Shown here: piece by piece, positions 12,663 to 27,200 of the stretch
How the letters are laid out: each line of letters starts with the position of its first letter
Position numbering within the stretch: the first letter of the stretch is position 1
DNA from: Turnera subulata
Lineage: Eukaryota; Streptophyta; Magnoliopsida; Malpighiales; Passifloraceae
Length of the DNA: 64,000 nucleotides
Direction of reading: 5' to 3'
NCBI GenBank assembly: GCA_028386065.3
Contig: JAKUCV010007507.1
Location: forward strand, 6,447 to 70,446
Notes under the pieces: generated by a model
Database searches by the model: none
What the model was told of the DNA's origin: nothing
What the model saw: only the letters and a program-made list of their open reading frames with translations
Made by a program: the position numbers and the translations under genes

Positions 12663-15600
12663 ATGGCGTCCCGCAAGAAGCCGTCGGAAGGCATCGCGTT
12701 GCTCTCCATGTACAACGACGACGAAGAGGAGGACGAGGAGATGGAGGAAGCGGCTCACGATTCGCCGCCAGCCGAAGAGCAAGAGCCGCGAGAACCGAAC
12801 GGCGACAGAGGATTAAACGAAGCGGAGCAGGATTTAGCGGCGAGAGACGCAATGTTGATCACTGACGAGTTTGGGAACGAGTCCAAGTCGCCGGCGGTTC
12901 CCGGTCAGAGTAACTCCACGCCTAAGGACGCGTCGGCTTTGTTCTCGTCCTCGCCGTTGCTGCCACAACAGCAGCGAGTGGCCGGTTTGGGAACGAAGAG
13001 GAGGGGTAGGAGAGCGGGGTTTTCAATTGTGGACTACGGGCACGATGAAGTGGCCATGTCTCCCGAACCTGAGGTAGTAGCTGCTTCTGGTGTATCTGCC
13101 TGTGGTTTTATTTTGTTCTTATTGCTGTTTATGCCGATTATTGATTCCTTTGTTTTTTTTTTAATTTGCAGGAAGGGGAATTTGATGAGGAGGATCATAC
13201 TGGTATACTTCCAATGACCTTTCTTTGACTCATTGATTATGTATTTTGTTGGAAAATATTTTTTTTTAATTTAAAAAAGATCAATAGTGTGATGATGCTT
13301 TTATTATCTTGAAAACAAATGTTGTGAATCAGTCTTTCTAATGTAGCTAAGGATAGCAAATTTGATATGTGTTGCTTTCTTTCAAATTTGGGTATGAGTG
13401 TTAGCCTGAACCTGTTATGTGTTGTTTTCCATGAATTCATGAGCTATATTTAATATTACGAACAATAAATTTGTAAACGGACCTGCTTTTCGTAGTTGAG
13501 TGCATAATTGTGAAAACCTTGGCTAGTCGTCAACTGAGGTCTGGTTGGATTTGAATTCTGTCTTTCTTAAGGTGTTCTTGTTGCACTTATCTCTGATTCC
13601 ATTAGTGAAGTCTTGAATTGTCGTTCAGCAGGTGGTTTGCAAGAGAAAATTTCTCCGCGAAGTGCTCATGTTGTAACCCCAAGCACTCAAGCAACTCCAC
13701 AGTCATCTGAGCACGTGGAGCCATCTCAGGCTGACGAAATCAATAATACCACTAATGAGGCAGAGGCTGGAGAAAATGATGCCAAGGATCCTGAGGAGAA
13801 GGTTGATCCTTTGGATAAATTTCTTCCTCCTCCGCCAAAGGAACCTTGTCCAGAGAAGCTGCAAGTAAGTTTGTTTCATATTCTGTCACAATCAGATTGC
13901 TCCCCTTTTTTTTCCTGTGCTTTGTCTGATGTGGTGACTACCTTTTGCTTGTATTATACATCCACTTGTCCAAAATCTGTTACCGTTCCAGGAGGTGAAA
14001 ATTTCTGCTTGTTTGGTTTGGTGAGGTGAGAGCATTTGAAGTGATATTAATTGCTGCCACTTGAAAATATTTGATGTTAAAATGTCACAGTGGTATCACT
14101 TCAATCGTGGGGCCACTGCAGTAAGGAAGTATGGCATTATATACCTGTACTGATGTTCCCCAGATTGTTATGTTTGGTCTCTTAAACTGATTTATTGTTT
14201 CTTTATCCCCCTTATTTAAGTTTAAACAAAAAAGTGGTCTGGTTTGTGTTCTGGAAGCTGGTTACTAGGATTTGTCTTCCATAATGCTTCGGTTGTCTAT
14301 GCTCCAAGAAGGAAAAAAATCATTTGCTTATTTGTGCTCTGTTTTGTTGCTTCAGTTATTTTCTATTTTCCTTTAAAAGTTTTCAATATTTATGGATTGC
14401 GTATTAAACTGTTCATCATTCTTCAGTTCATCGATGCTGCCCAATATGATTGATCTGTCTCTGCAATTGAGAGTAATTCTGTCCTAGCATTGTAGCTTAC
14501 TGAACTGACTTCTCTTACAGGTCATTCCTCTTTCCAATTTCTTGGTTGCAGGAAAAAATAAATAAATTTCTTTATTTGAAGAAAGTTGGAAGAAGCTTCA
14601 ATGCAGAAGTACGGAATAGGAAGGACTATAGGAACCCTGATTTCTTATTGCATGCAGTGAGGTACCAAGATATTGATCAGATTGGGTCTTGCTTCAGTAA
14701 AGATGTATTTGACCCCCATGGATATGACCAAAGTGACTACTATCTTGAAATAGGTTAATAACAGCTCCTTCCACTGTTTTCGTTTCTCTTACGATTTGTT
14801 CAACATCTGTTTTGAGTTTTCTCCATACTTTTTAGGGGTTTGCCGCTCTGTGAATGTACTTAATGTAGGCATTTCTAATTATTTTATCCATTATTGGGAG
14901 ATGGATGCTCTTGTCTGTTAAACTTTAAATTTGTACTTTAGTTTTATGATGGAACGAGAACCATTATTTCAAAGATAGAAACAATCTTCTCTATCTCTTC
15001 CTACAAAGATTTGAGCATTGAATTTATTAAATAAAGACTTTCTGCTTAAATTTACAGGAGTCTTTCCTGTACATTAGATTCATTTGTGTGGTAACTATCC
15101 AGTCTAGCGCTCTCTGAGCCTGTGACAGATCTGGTATCAGGTGCATGCATGACCTAATTTTACCACATAAGATGCAAAAATTACTTCTTGTTGCAAATTT
15201 TGTTGTTTGTTGGAATTTCTGGAACTTTCCTTTCGATTTCTAGTTGTTAACTTTGTTAGAATCAGCTCCACTTGAGCCTGGATTTCATATGGCTGAGCGA
15301 TGTGCCTGTTTAGTTCGTAACATGAGGTTTCATATCCGAATTGTTGCTTTGCTTTCTGATTATATTTTCAAAGTTATGTTTGAAGCTTTATTCTTCATGT
15401 TGGCACTCATATGTGTTTACTTTACAGAGGCTGATATGAGGCGTGAGAGAGAGCGGAAGGAGCAAGAGTTGAAGAAGAGTCCAAAGGTTGAATTTGTTGC
15501 AGGTGGAACTCAACCTGGAGTGGTTCTGCCTTCTTCTAAGTTTAGCTTGCCCATCCCAGGTCTAAATTGATCCTTTGCAAATCTGGTTGAGAAATATTGG

Positions 15601-16175
15601 CATTATAATATGTTTCTTTTAGCACTGTCTTTGGTCTTTGTATTGGTGTTCATGAGCTGAGACACTTTTTTTACTGATGTACCAGTGGTTGCACCTAGTG
15701 CAGTGCAATCTGCATCTGCGGCAGCTGATGTAGTTCCTCGGGAAGGAAGACAGAACAAGAAGTCAAAATGGGATAAGGTTGTCAGCATTTAAATTCCTAG
15801 GATACAATAGACATTTTTGCGCTGCCATTCTTATTGGATACAACAGGCATTTCTGCTCTGCCATTCTCATTGTGTTATTTGTTTCAGGTGGATACCGATG
15901 GAAGGAATCTTTTATCAGTTGGTGGACAGGATGTGACTCATGCAGCAAGTCTATCGTCTGCTCATGTTGGCACTGGATATTTAGCATATGCGTAAGTTTC
16001 ATGAAACTTATAGTGTCCAACATTCTGTTTATAGTGTCAGTTTAGCTTCAGTTGGAGAAACTTGTGATGTTGAACAGTACCGCTTGTTCTCTTGGATTGC
16101 AGGCAGCAGAAACGGCGGGAGGCAGATGAAAAAAGATCCAGATCCAGCGAGAGGAAGTTGGACAGAAGATCTTGA
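12663..16175 (+). CDS. HCNGP / SAP30-binding-protein-like nuclear protein
   Basis: Eight exons give 425 aa: 12663-13073, 13172-13202 (31-nt microexon), 13632-13864, 14552-14753, 15428-15559, 15686-15777, 15888-15991, 16103-16175. The N-terminus begins MASRKKPSEGIALLSMY and has a long acidic run (DDEEEDEEMEEA). A basic patch (TKRRGRRAGFSIVDYG) follows. The conserved HCNGP core runs from DPLDKFLPPPPKEPCPEKLQ through FLYLKKVGRSFNAEVRNRKD and RYQDIDQIGSCFSKDVFDPH to EADMRRERERKEQE. The C-terminus is short, basic and Ser/Arg-rich (QQKRREADEKRSRSSERK). Animal relatives (SAP30BP) are transcription co-regulators and are also linked to splicing; a nuclear role is expected, the exact one unknown. Large introns of 0.4-0.7 kb follow exons 2, 3 and 4. 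Confidence 0.92.
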
Positions 16176-19100
16176 TCAGTTATGCTCGCATTGGCAAAGG
16201 AACACTGGGCTCCCTTTTGGGTGGATAAATGCTATAGTGCATTTCACTGGTTTTCGAATAGGGAAAAAGCATAGTTAACTGTACCCTGTAGCTAATTGTA
16301 ACTTGGAGCGTGATGTTCAATGTATAATATATAAGCGCACAGCTCGAGTCCAATCCCTTTTTGTTGTTTGAAAATTTTGATAGTTGAACAACTTTGAGGA
16401 TAGTCCTGCATACTTTGCCTTACTTGCGTTTGTACTAATTTCACCGGTAGGCATCTCAAGTCAAAAGTGAGTGTTTATCGTATTAAACATGTTTTGTCAA
16501 CGAACTAGCAACCTCATTCCCCGAACTTTCTTGGTAGTTTGAGAAAATTCGCAATCAAAGGCCAAATTGCCCAGGTACAGAGGTGAACAAAAAGGATTAT
16601 TCACTTCTTATGGGGGGAGTGAACCTTTTTGAGTGATGGTGTACTAAAACGAAGCCCATGAAAGGGGGAATCGAAGTCATTCTTTTGTGTGCACATCCAA
16701 AACTTTTAGCCGAAAGGAGGTATGTACCTGATGTAATAATTAAAAGGGAGATATGACCGGCCATTTTGTCACCCAGGTCGAACATCGTTCTCTTTGGGAT
16801 TCCATTTCTCCCCTTTTCAATCACTTTCTTTTGCAGTCTATACTTTCTCATTCCCATCAAAACCCTGTTACCCACTTATCATCTCATTACCTCATGATTA
16901 CAGGGTCTGATCCTTTTGATCGTAGAAACAAGAATTGATTTCCAGCTCGGTCTTTTATGTCATGGATGCATTCGTAGATTCGGATCCCCAGTCAAAATTA
17001 CTATGCTTATTACTATCATTAGTTCTCTCTTTTAGAAGTACACAATCCAATCAAATAGGTTGGAATAATGGTCTAGGTCTCTTTCGCATAGTGTCCGTCA
17101 AAATGAAACATACTTTCGCTTTTTCATGGGACTAACTTTTTTAATGGAATTATGCCTCCCGATGAGGATGTCTGGGGAGTAGTATATGTATACACACACA
17201 CTCACGTAGAAAAGGATAAGAAGAAACAAGAATTGTTGCCCTTTGAATCTTTGTATTGAAACAAATTCTACGAAACATTCTCTTGACAATAAAATTCCTT
17301 GGCATTAGTGGGTCATTCATCTTTAGGAGCAAACTTTTTCTCAGCAAATCCTTTTTGTATCAAATGTTGTTCGCAAATCATTGTGACTTTTTTTTTTCAG
17401 TAACTTCTAACAAATGGTTCAAGCCTTCAAGACAACAAAGCTACATATGTGATCCTATGTTACTCTCTCTCTGTCTCTCTTGATAAAAGGGATGTTATAG
17501 TTAAAAACAAATAGTAATAGTACTAATTACAAGTAGCATAAGATAATTACCTTTTTTAAAGACCAAAAGCATATCTTGAAAGTTGGTTGATGGTGTGCAA
17601 GTTCCGGCTCAGGTGGGTGGTTTTTTTTTTAGCATCAAAAACTACTTTGAACTATGTCGTCTACCGGTGGATGCCATGAAAGTTAACGCTTTCCCAGTTT
17701 AAAAAGGATAGAAAAAGAAAAGAAAAGTGGAAATTTTAAGCTATCTATAATTGTATATATATAGTACCATTACTGTAATTAAGGACAAAAGGACTACTGG
17801 ATCAGCTCAGTTACCTAAGCTGGTTGTTTGTCTTCTTGGCAGTATAGGAGAGGAATAGAGACGTTAGAGATCCCGTACACTGTTCCTCATCTTCTTCACA
17901 CGTTGGGGCCTAGTCAGACTTGCTATTTATTGCCTGTACTTTAATTATTTACCCTATCCATGCAAAAAGCACATCAAAGTAAAAAAAAATGGTAAAAAAC
18001 AGTAAGAATTTGATAGGGTATCTAATTTGTTCGCTGAAGCGAAAAAATGTAGTTGAGAGTATTGCTTTTGTTAGTAATTTAGGGCAATTAATAAGTTTTG
18101 AACATGATGAAGGTTGAATGTAGAGGATGGTGCTATGGTATGTATATATCAAGAAGTTGATCACTCACTTCTAACGGCTGCTGATACGGCCAAAACCAGT
18201 GCAAATACTAGTATTTTAAAACATGAGCAATACAAAAAAAAAATAGAAGTTCTACTTCTTAATTTTGAACAGAAAAACATGGATCTCCTCAATCACCCGT
18301 CATCAACATTTGTAGAATCCTCTTTTTTTTTGTACATAGAATTCTCATTAATCCTTAAATATTGTTTTTTTCCCCTCTTTTGTGAGGATTGAGCACTTGA
18401 ACCTAGATGGTCCAGGGGCAGGTAGGTGCGTTAATTCTGTTTATTTTAAGGATTCGTTGCCATCACTTATTTAATTTATGTCCCTACTGCTTCACATGTT
18501 CCAATTCTAAGCACATCTAACATAAAATTGCATTACGAATGTAAGAAATTAGAGGAACACTGGCCATAAACTTTTCTTCTTTGGGAGGCCATTTAATATC
18601 TTTTCGCTCTCGAATGGAAAATAGTATCCTTAACTCTCTTTTTTCACAATGTTCTCGTCTTCCAAACTATAGGGCTAAAAAAAAAAAAAAAAGAAAATAG
18701 TAACATATATATATTCGTCATCTTTTCCCATTCCCTTTTCGTTAAAGCTAGGGCGCACACATAAGTCTACTACTATCTAGCCACTATAAGTCTTCTTATT
18801 CCCCCTTTTCTTTCTTTTTGTGTTTTAAGCATATACACCTCTTTTTTTTCTTTTTCAACATCAACTAGAATTATTTTTGTAGCGAGCAAGTATTTCCTAG
18901 CACATAGGAACTAAATTTAAGTATTATTGGGTTCACAATAATGTCTGTCTCTCTAAAATAATTTTAGCCTGCTAAATTCAACTGAACTTTTCTTTATTGT
19001 CCTCCTTAGCTAACCTTAAAGAATAAACAATACGTAAAGTTCTGTACTAGAAAAGGAGAAAAAGGCTCAACTTATCTTTGACAATGGTTGACAGGGCCAC

Positions 19101-19902
19101 TTGAAATGGTGGGAGATGACATGGAAGGTAACTGCAGGAACTAACTGCATTACACTAACTAAAAAGTAACAATTGCTTACTTGTCAATTTTGACTAATAC
19201 TAGGAGACAATTAAGAACATGACCCTTTCTTTCTTTTCCTTTTTCACACCCTAATAAGGTAAAATTTCAGATAGATTCACTACATTGATCACATGATAAT
19301 AGCATCTCTACTTTATTTTAATAACCCTACAAAGGCAAAAATTCTGTCTAAGGCATTAAAGAAGTTGAGTTGTTCTAAATTTATTAGGGGAACAGAGGAA
19401 CAGCAAAGCAGTAAGCAACGGTAATATTCAGTTTGGCAGTTCCTTAAAGGGCAATTTGGGAAGCAAGAAAAAGTTAACGGAAACTATATGGTTTTGCACA
19501 CCCATTTCCCCTTCTCAAAAAGCAAAGCCACCCCCCCTCCCCTTCTCTGTATACAAAACCAACCAAAGCTTAGTGGGCGGCAACTAGTGCCATTATTTTC
19601 TCTCTTTGCTCATTTGCTTTTTTCTCTCTTCATTCCTTCTCTCCCTACTTTCTAGCTTTATAACCTTTAGTGCTTTATACTTCTTTTTGGGTCAATCAGG
19701 TTGGATTGCTTACACTAAGCAAAGACTTACTTAGCTACTGACTCTCTTCTCCCTCCCTTCCCTCTCTCTTCTCCCCTGCTTCTCTCTTTATTTCTCTTTG
19801 TTCCTCCATTCTTTGATTCATTTGAGTATATTCTATACTACCCTTTTGGGTTTTAAGCCAAGTTCAAGAGTTTTTAGGAGGTTAGGATATTAGGCTTAGG
19901 CA
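16176..19902. other. 3.7-kb intergenic region and NAT gene leader
   Basis: No gene recognised. The last 350 nt or so are strongly CT-rich (about 19600-19830), which suits the promoter-proximal region or 5' leader of the transporter gene. The rest is AT-rich and has poly-A/T runs but no clear element ends. Confidence 0.6.
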
Positions 19903-22900
19903 ATGGCTGCTCCAAAACCAGAAGAGATAAGTCACCCACCAATGGACCAGCTTCAAGGCTTGGAGTACTGTATTGACTCTAACCCATCTTGGGGTATGTC
20001 AAGTTCTGTTCTTTTCTTCATTTTAAAGCTCATTTTGCTGTTCTGTTTCTTACTTGTATGGTGTGTGAATACAGGAGAGGCTATAGCTTTGGGTTTCCAG
20101 CATTATATTTTGGCACTGGGAACTGCTGTCATGATTCCTTCATTTCTTGTACCTTTAATGGGTGGTAGTCATGTAAGTTTGAATGTAATAAAATCTATCT
20201 TTGTTTTGTTTTCAGAAGTCAACAAACAAACAAACATGTCCCAGCTTTTACGTGTCCTTACATGAATGTAGTGATATGGCGTTTAACTCTCTTTTTCTGG
20301 GTTAATGTGATGGTTTAGGGCGATAAAGTAAGGGTAGTGCAGACACTCCTTTTCGTTCAAGGGATCAATACTCTTCTGCAGACACTATTTGGGACTCGTT
20401 TGCCAACCGTGATTGGCGGGTCTTATGCATTTATGGTCCCTATAATTTCAATAATTCACGACCCTTCTTTGACGAGCATCGAGGACAATCATTTGGTTAG
20501 TCTAATCTTCTGTCTTCCATTTCTTTACCTGCTTTAATTTCAGTAAAGTTGGATGAATAACACTGTATGAATCAATAAAGTTGGCTCCACTCCGTCCATG
20601 GTGAGAAAATCGAGAGTTTGTTTGGTCAATTTGTGTGTGGCCCACTGACTTTGCTATTCATAATATGGGACAATCCAGTACAAGATTATAGAGAATCAGA
20701 ACCCAAATTTCCAATTTGCTTTCTCGTGACCAGAATTATGGCATAAAACCTTAAGCAGAATAAGTTGCCACAATGATTTTGTTGCAAATTGGAAAACCAA
20801 ATATTTTCTTCTCTTCACATTATTAAATGCAGAACTATCACCAACCCACAAGTACTAATGTGCGTGCTTGCAAAGATTGAATTTGCTTTTGTTAATGTTA
20901 CTCATGATGATAATGTGTATATTTCTAGAGGTTTCTCAATACCATGAGAGCAGTGCAAGGTGCACTTATTGTATCATCAAGTATACAGATAATCCTGGGA
21001 TACAGTCAGTTGTGGGCCATATGTTCCAGGTACTACTTTACACAATCTTCCCTGAAGTGAGATAATCATCAGGAAAGCCAAACATCAACTTTGTGTTTTT
21101 TTCTCATCTCCAGGTTCTTCAGTCCACTTGGAATGGTTCCTGTCATTGCGTTAGTAGGCTTTGGATTGTTTGATAGAGGCTTCCCTGTGGTATGCTCATC
21201 TCCTTACTTAATCCCCTTTGTCTCTTATATTTAATTGTTCAGTTTCCTTGTGATTCTAATTTGTCCACTTGTCAATTCTCTATCAGGTTGGGCGGTGCGT
21301 TGAAATTGGCATTCCAATGCTTCTCCTATTTGTAACTTTCTCCCAGGTGCTTATTACTGCTAATCCCTTTATCAATCAAATTTGTAACCCGGGTTTATGG
21401 AGATGCTGTTGTTTTAGCTTGCTAGAAATATAACATGTTCATCTGAAGATAGTCCATGGCCCCATTTTCGCATTGGCAAATAAAAGCACAGATACTGTGC
21501 CAAAGTCAAGAAGATATTTGTTGCTTTGGATTGCCCTTCTGATGTGTTTCTGTTGGTGACTCAGTACTTGAAGAATTTTCAGACAAGACAACTGCCAATA
21601 CTGGAAAGGTTTGCTCTCCTTATATCAGTTACAGTGATATGGGCATATGCACACCTCTTGACAGCCAGTGGTGCCTATAAACACCGCCCTGAGCTTACAC
21701 AATACAATTGTCGAACAGACAGGGCCTACCTTATTTCTTCAGCTCCATGGTTGGTACCCCACCTTTGCTTTTTGTCTTTATTTGTTTTCTGATTTCTTAA
21801 TGTAATCAGCACCTGCATGAGGAGAACTATTTGGGATGGGGTCAGGTCTAGCATGCTTTATGAGACAGACAAAAGAATCAATATGCAGTTAGAAATTGAA
21901 ACATTAAGTTGTCTCCCTTCTAGTTGTCCTATATTCTTGCTTGAATGTTATCACTTGTTGAAAAAATGCTCTTAAGAATAGTTAAAAAAGATTGTGTAAG
22001 TTTTAATTTTTTAATTATTCCCTGTTGCCTATCTGATCTTGGATTCTTGCATCTAGGATCAAGATCCCATACCCTCTTCAGTGGGGTGCTCCTACCTTTG
22101 ATGCTGGACATTGTTTTGGAATGATGGCTGCTGTTTTTGTCTCCTTGATTGAGGTACTTGAAAACACTAGTTGATAGAAAACTAGGTACTTGTGTAGTTA
22201 TCTATAGGGGAGAAAGAGAAAGAAACTGATGCCTTCTATTTGACAGTCAACTGGAGCATACAAAGCTGCATCACGCCTAGCAAGTGCTACGCCACCTCCA
22301 GCTCATGTCCTTAGCCGTGGTATTGGTTGGCAAGGCATTGGTATTCTGCTGAGTGGACTTTTTGGGACATTGACAGGATCAACAGTTTCTATGTAAGTTT
22401 CTTAATTAAGTTCCTATATGGAAATTCTCATTATAGTACATTTGGGCTAATATTTGGTAAATAAAACAAATTAACAGAGAAAATGTGGGATTGCTTGGAA
22501 GCACTCGCGTTGGGAGCCGCAGGGTTATTCAAATCTCTGCTGGTTTTATGATATTCTTCTCAATGTTAGGTAAGAAATACTATTAAACTTATATTGATTA
22601 TGCTTTGAAAGTAAAGAATCTTAGTATAGAGATAAATTTTGTTGCTTTCTTTAATCTTCCACTTCGTCTCATTTCCTACCTCGCAGGAAAATTTGGAGCC
22701 TTGTTTGCGTCAATACCATTTAGCATTTTTGCTGCTGTCTACTGTGTCTTGTTTGGTCTTGTTGGTTAGTGCCCTTTTTTCCAAACTCTTCCTCAAATCC
22801 TGTTTATGTTCTATACATAAGCAGCATATTCTTCCATTGGTTTGTTTACTGACTGAGTGCTGCCATATTGTCACCTGCAGCTTCTGTGGGGTTGTCATTT

Positions 22901-23350
22901 TTGCAATTCACAAACATGAACTCAATGAGGAACCTTTTCATCGTTGGCGTTGCCTTCTTTCTTGGTTTGTCAGTTCCTGAGTACTTCAGAGAGTATACTG
23001 CCAAGGCCATGCATGGTCCTTCTCACACCAAAGCTGTATGGGTAAGTTATGCAAATTATCACGTCCAGAAAGAAGTTGATCATTTATTTGTTGAACCAAA
23101 ATAGTATTAGCTAACTGTGTTTTTCTTTTGCGTGCAGTTTAATGACTTCCTCAATACCATCTTCTTCTCATCCCCAACTGTTGCACTGTTGGTTGCTGTG
23201 TTCTTGGACAACACACTTGACTACAAGGACAGTGCCAGAGACAGAGGAATGCCATGGTGGGTTAAGTTCCGGACATTTAAAGGCGACAGCAGAAATGAAG
23301 AGTTCTATACTCTTCCATTCAATCTCAATCGTTTCTTCCCTCCATCATAA
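19903..23350 (+). CDS. Nucleobase-ascorbate transporter (NAT/NCS2 family)
   Basis: Thirteen exons give 524 aa, the usual plant NAT length: 19903-19993, 20075-20172, 20319-20495, 20929-21029, 21114-21189, 21287-21346, 21565-21749, 22057-22153, 22247-22392, 22478-22569, 22687-22764, 22881-23041, 23138-23350. The QH motif (FQHYILALGT, His about 40) lies in the first membrane segment. The NAT signature ENVGLLGSTR is near residues 345-354, and the conserved SAPWIKIPYPLQWGAPTFDAG is split across exons 7 and 8. Many hydrophobic segments mark a multi-pass permease, probably at the plasma membrane. The family moves purines, uracil or ascorbate with ions; which substrate cannot be told. The N-terminal PPMDQLQGLEYCIDSNPSWG is typical of the NAT1-7 plant clade. 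Confidence 0.96.
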
Positions 23351-24268
23351 AACTGATGCTTACCTTGAAGATGTTATGGAAAAAAATCATTTCCAGATGA
23401 GAGGAATAGATTCGTGAATGCCAATTGCACTACAGCAAAAACAAGTGCGAAGATTCATGTGTTAGTAGCAGAGAATTCACTCCTCTGCTCTCTCCTGTTT
23501 TGGCTTATATTCTGTTATGTATATGACTCGATGTTCGGGTTAATAACAATAAAATTCATTCATTGTTCCCCCTTGTGTTGGCCTAATTCATTATTTATGT
23601 ATATTTATATCAGTTGAAACCTCCATCATCTACTGGAAAGGAAAAGCATTTTCACTGATCAAGAGAAGAACAAATACCCTGTTTTCCAGACTTGACATTC
23701 CCTTCAACTCCACATCCTCTTTTAAAGATGAGTGAGAAAGAATTCAAGTAGCTGTGCATGATAAGCTGTTCCTTTTATTTCTTTCCATTTTTTTCTTGAA
23801 CAGAGAGAAGCAGATGCCTCGTAAATTCAAGTATCATAACGCAGCAGTAAGCTGAAATTGACAACTAGTGAATTATAATGCATTAGTCAAAATAGGAAAT
23901 GGTAAAGCAATGTTAAGTCAGAGATAACAGGTTGTATGGACAATAGAAAGAATGAGAGGCTTGAATCAAAATGTCAAAGAATTTACAAATTCACATTAAT
24001 CACTCAAACAAACAAATGATGATACACAAACCGTCAGCCAACAGCAGCATGCATATCTCATTCTCCTTCCTCTTTATAATCATCAACTTGAGATGATACA
24101 CTAAACATCAGCCAAGAGCAGCATGCATATCTCATCCTCCTTCCTCATGGCTGTAGGCTGATAATCCATCAACTTAAGAGAAGAGGTTGATGACTGGCTG
24201 TAGGCTGATGCAAATATATGCCAAAGCAAAAAAGAACGCTTTGAAAGAATAATCCTCCTGAGACTGTG
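23351..24268. other. Spacer between convergent genes (3' UTRs)
   Basis: Holds the 3' ends of the transporter (+) and the O-fucosyltransferase (-). A 55-bp imperfect tandem duplication lies at 24018-24146. No other gene seen. Confidence 0.6.
24018..24146 (+). repeat. 55-bp imperfect direct repeat, period 74
   Basis: Copies at 24018-24072 and 24092-24146 both start gatgataca and share agcagcatgcatatctca, with only a few differences. A shorter repeated motif, tggctgtaggctgat, follows at about 24148 and 24195. It probably lies in the 3' UTR of the O-fucosyltransferase transcript. Confidence 0.88.
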
Positions 24269-27200
24269 CTACCGTGAATTGCACATGCACTCCGGGCATC
24301 TTGGTTGTCTATAAATGCTACGACCAAAACTCCTTACACGCACCTTTTGACCTTCTTCAATCATCTTTCGCACCCTCTCTTCAAAAACACTCCATGCAAT
24401 AGTCCTATTCTCTGACAAAATTGATGCTAGCCTCTTCTTGTTAGGCCGCAAGGAGGGAGCATGCCCACCACCGTAATAAGTCCGGAAACCAGAAACCAGG
24501 GACGCTAGTTGGCTCCCAGAATCAGTCATGGCAAAAACATCAGATGTTGCACAGGCAATGAAGTCCAATGCAGCAAGCTTCATCCAAAGCATCAACAACA
24601 TCAAACACCATGAGTTCTCATTACTCCTTGGAAAAGCTTATTGTAACATTTGAAAGTAAAATGTGCAGTTGTAAGGCAGAAATCTGGAAGTATGAGTCAG
24701 TGATATCAGTTTACCTGTGAAGAAAAGTTTCTGAAAGGTGCAAGTTCACTTGGTTTGAGGAGAGTTTCCTTTGTGACTATGTTGGGATAGAGCCCGGTGA
24801 AAGGATGCATCCTAGAGTCTCCTCCATATATGTGAGACCCTGCAAGATAAATGTAAGTTCCACGTTTGAATCCAAGGCCAGCAAGAACTAGTGCTGCTTC
24901 CTCTGGTGTCAATGGACATCTTCCTAACTTTCTTAACTGTGATGGAGAGACAGGCCTGCAGATACCAGGAATATGAAACTATTAGTCCATTACAGGTTAT
25001 CAATTTGCTGTTAGCAAAAATGTTTATCTAACTTGGAGGAGATTACTACTTGGAGTTTTTCAAACGTTCAATAAGAAGAGGGAAATGGCTCTCTCTGTAA
25101 GCTTGGAGTTCTCTTTTTTCCTTTTCTCCACCTCCAAAGTCACACATGGAATAGGCAATCATATCTACTTCAAATCTCAAGTGTAGAGCAATGTATTTTG
25201 GTGAACCACTGCTTGCTTCATGCTCTTTTGATGCGGTGCCCGGCATAAAGTCTCCAAGAAGTTGTTTGTCTAGCAGACTTTGTGCCGAATTGTGTTTTCT
25301 AATCCTTCTGATCAACAGTGAACCAGCTTGTTGAATTTTAGGCACAAATTTCAGTGCGCGGAAGTTACATTTGCATCTTAATGTCTGCAATGGGCATATG
25401 GCATAAAGCTTTCAATAGCATGAACTTATATAAGACAGCTTTAATGCACAAATGAACATTGTAGGCAGTTGTACTATTTGAACCGCCAAAGTATGTCCTT
25501 TACCTGAAGCCTAGAAGGCAATGGATCAAAGCCGAGCCGATTTCCAAATCCTAGAAAGTGAACAACTCCATTCCGGGTCAGGAGAGGGAGTACTTTCTCA
25601 AGGTAAGCGCTCGGTTTTGCCTCCTTCTCAATGTCAGCATCAGTAATCTGCCAAATAAAGGCGAAAAGATTGAGAAAGTGGTCACTACTAGCGTTGAATT
25701 CAGAGAAGGTGCAGACCAAGAACACAACATACAAGGCTACCAATTGCTTCGATGTCTACAGCTTTCAAATGAGAGGGAAGTTCCTTTACGATGTTTATAT
25801 CATTCTTCATGCTATTCATAAAATAATCCTCTTGGTAAATATCTCCAAACTGGCTGCATTTTCATACGATGAAAGAAGGTAAGTGTTCTGCTGATATGTA
25901 ATGAAAAAAAGACTCTGCTGGTAATGTGACAGCCATTCATGTCTGATTTGATTCAAATGACACAGAATGCTAGCAAGCATAGATGAAAATAAATGGAAAA
26001 AGGATGTCCTAACTGAAATGCTCATGTTCATCATTGAAACCATTAGTCCTAATCTGCTAACTAAACTATGACGACAGAAAAACACTTTGTCTATGTGAAT
26101 GTAGTGATCAAGAACGCACATAAGCTACCACCAATCACATGAAAGATGTTAGACAGATATCATACCTGGGATCCTTCCAAACGTTGCTGTAAAGAAATCT
26201 GGGAAGGACCAGAGTTGCGTTAAGCAAAGACGCCAATGCAACAGCATTGCAGATCTGCAGGTAACAGGACTTTATCATTGAAGGACGAAGTTGACATTGT
26301 GGTGGCAAGAAACAAATTTAAGGAGATACACTAAAACTCATGTGAACATTTACAACCCAACTTAATGCGAATGCATCACTAAGATATCTATTGTTTTGAA
26401 CGGAGTTTTGCTTGTTTGACACTTAGGGATACTAGTGATTTGGTGATTACTAAAGTTTAGAAAGAAAATGACCTGCTCGTTTTTAACAGAAAGCATGACC
26501 TCAGGACCAGAAGCAATAATCCAAAAACCTGTGGAGAATTCGATTTCACTATCCAATTTTAGACACAGATTTGCACATCAATGCATAGTAAATGTCTGCT
26601 ACTCAATGTAATTAAATAATTGATGGTGTAATTTCGAGAAAAAAAAAATTGCAGAAGAAAAAAATTGGATATAGTTCTTAAGCAAAAACAAGTTTCAGAT
26701 AATTCATAACAAAAGATAACAGAGCTTAAAACGTACTGCTACTCTTTGTTGATTTAGACCACCATTTGCACTGATCATGATGTAGCCATTGCCTTTTTCT
26801 GGTTTCCCTGTTGCAACATATTAATTGAACCTAACTTAGACTTGGAATTTGATATATGACAAGTGATTGTTAAAAATTTCTTCAAAAGGTAGTTTGCAAT
26901 ATAACCCAGGCCTAGGATATTTAATTAAGTTACCTATTTTATCCGAGTCTTTTCTATCTGCACAAGGTTTCCATAAAGAAGCCTTCTGATAAGGTCCTTC
27001 CCAGAATTTAGATGCATCATGCTTGAATTCTTTCTAAATCAGAATAACATTTGTTAGATACATAATCTCACACCTTTAAGGACTAATATGTAAAAAGAAA
27101 ATTGTAAAACAAACCTCTGCTTGTGCACTAGAAGCTAAATTTAAGAGCCGGCTATACATTTGTACTGGTACTTTTTCTTCACTGCTGTAGGTGACTGGTG

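Noticed and set aside
16597..17483. Possible organelle-derived insertion (several mid-size frames, less AT-rich wording)
   Set aside because: No recognisable plastid or mitochondrial gene could be read; a database search would be needed.
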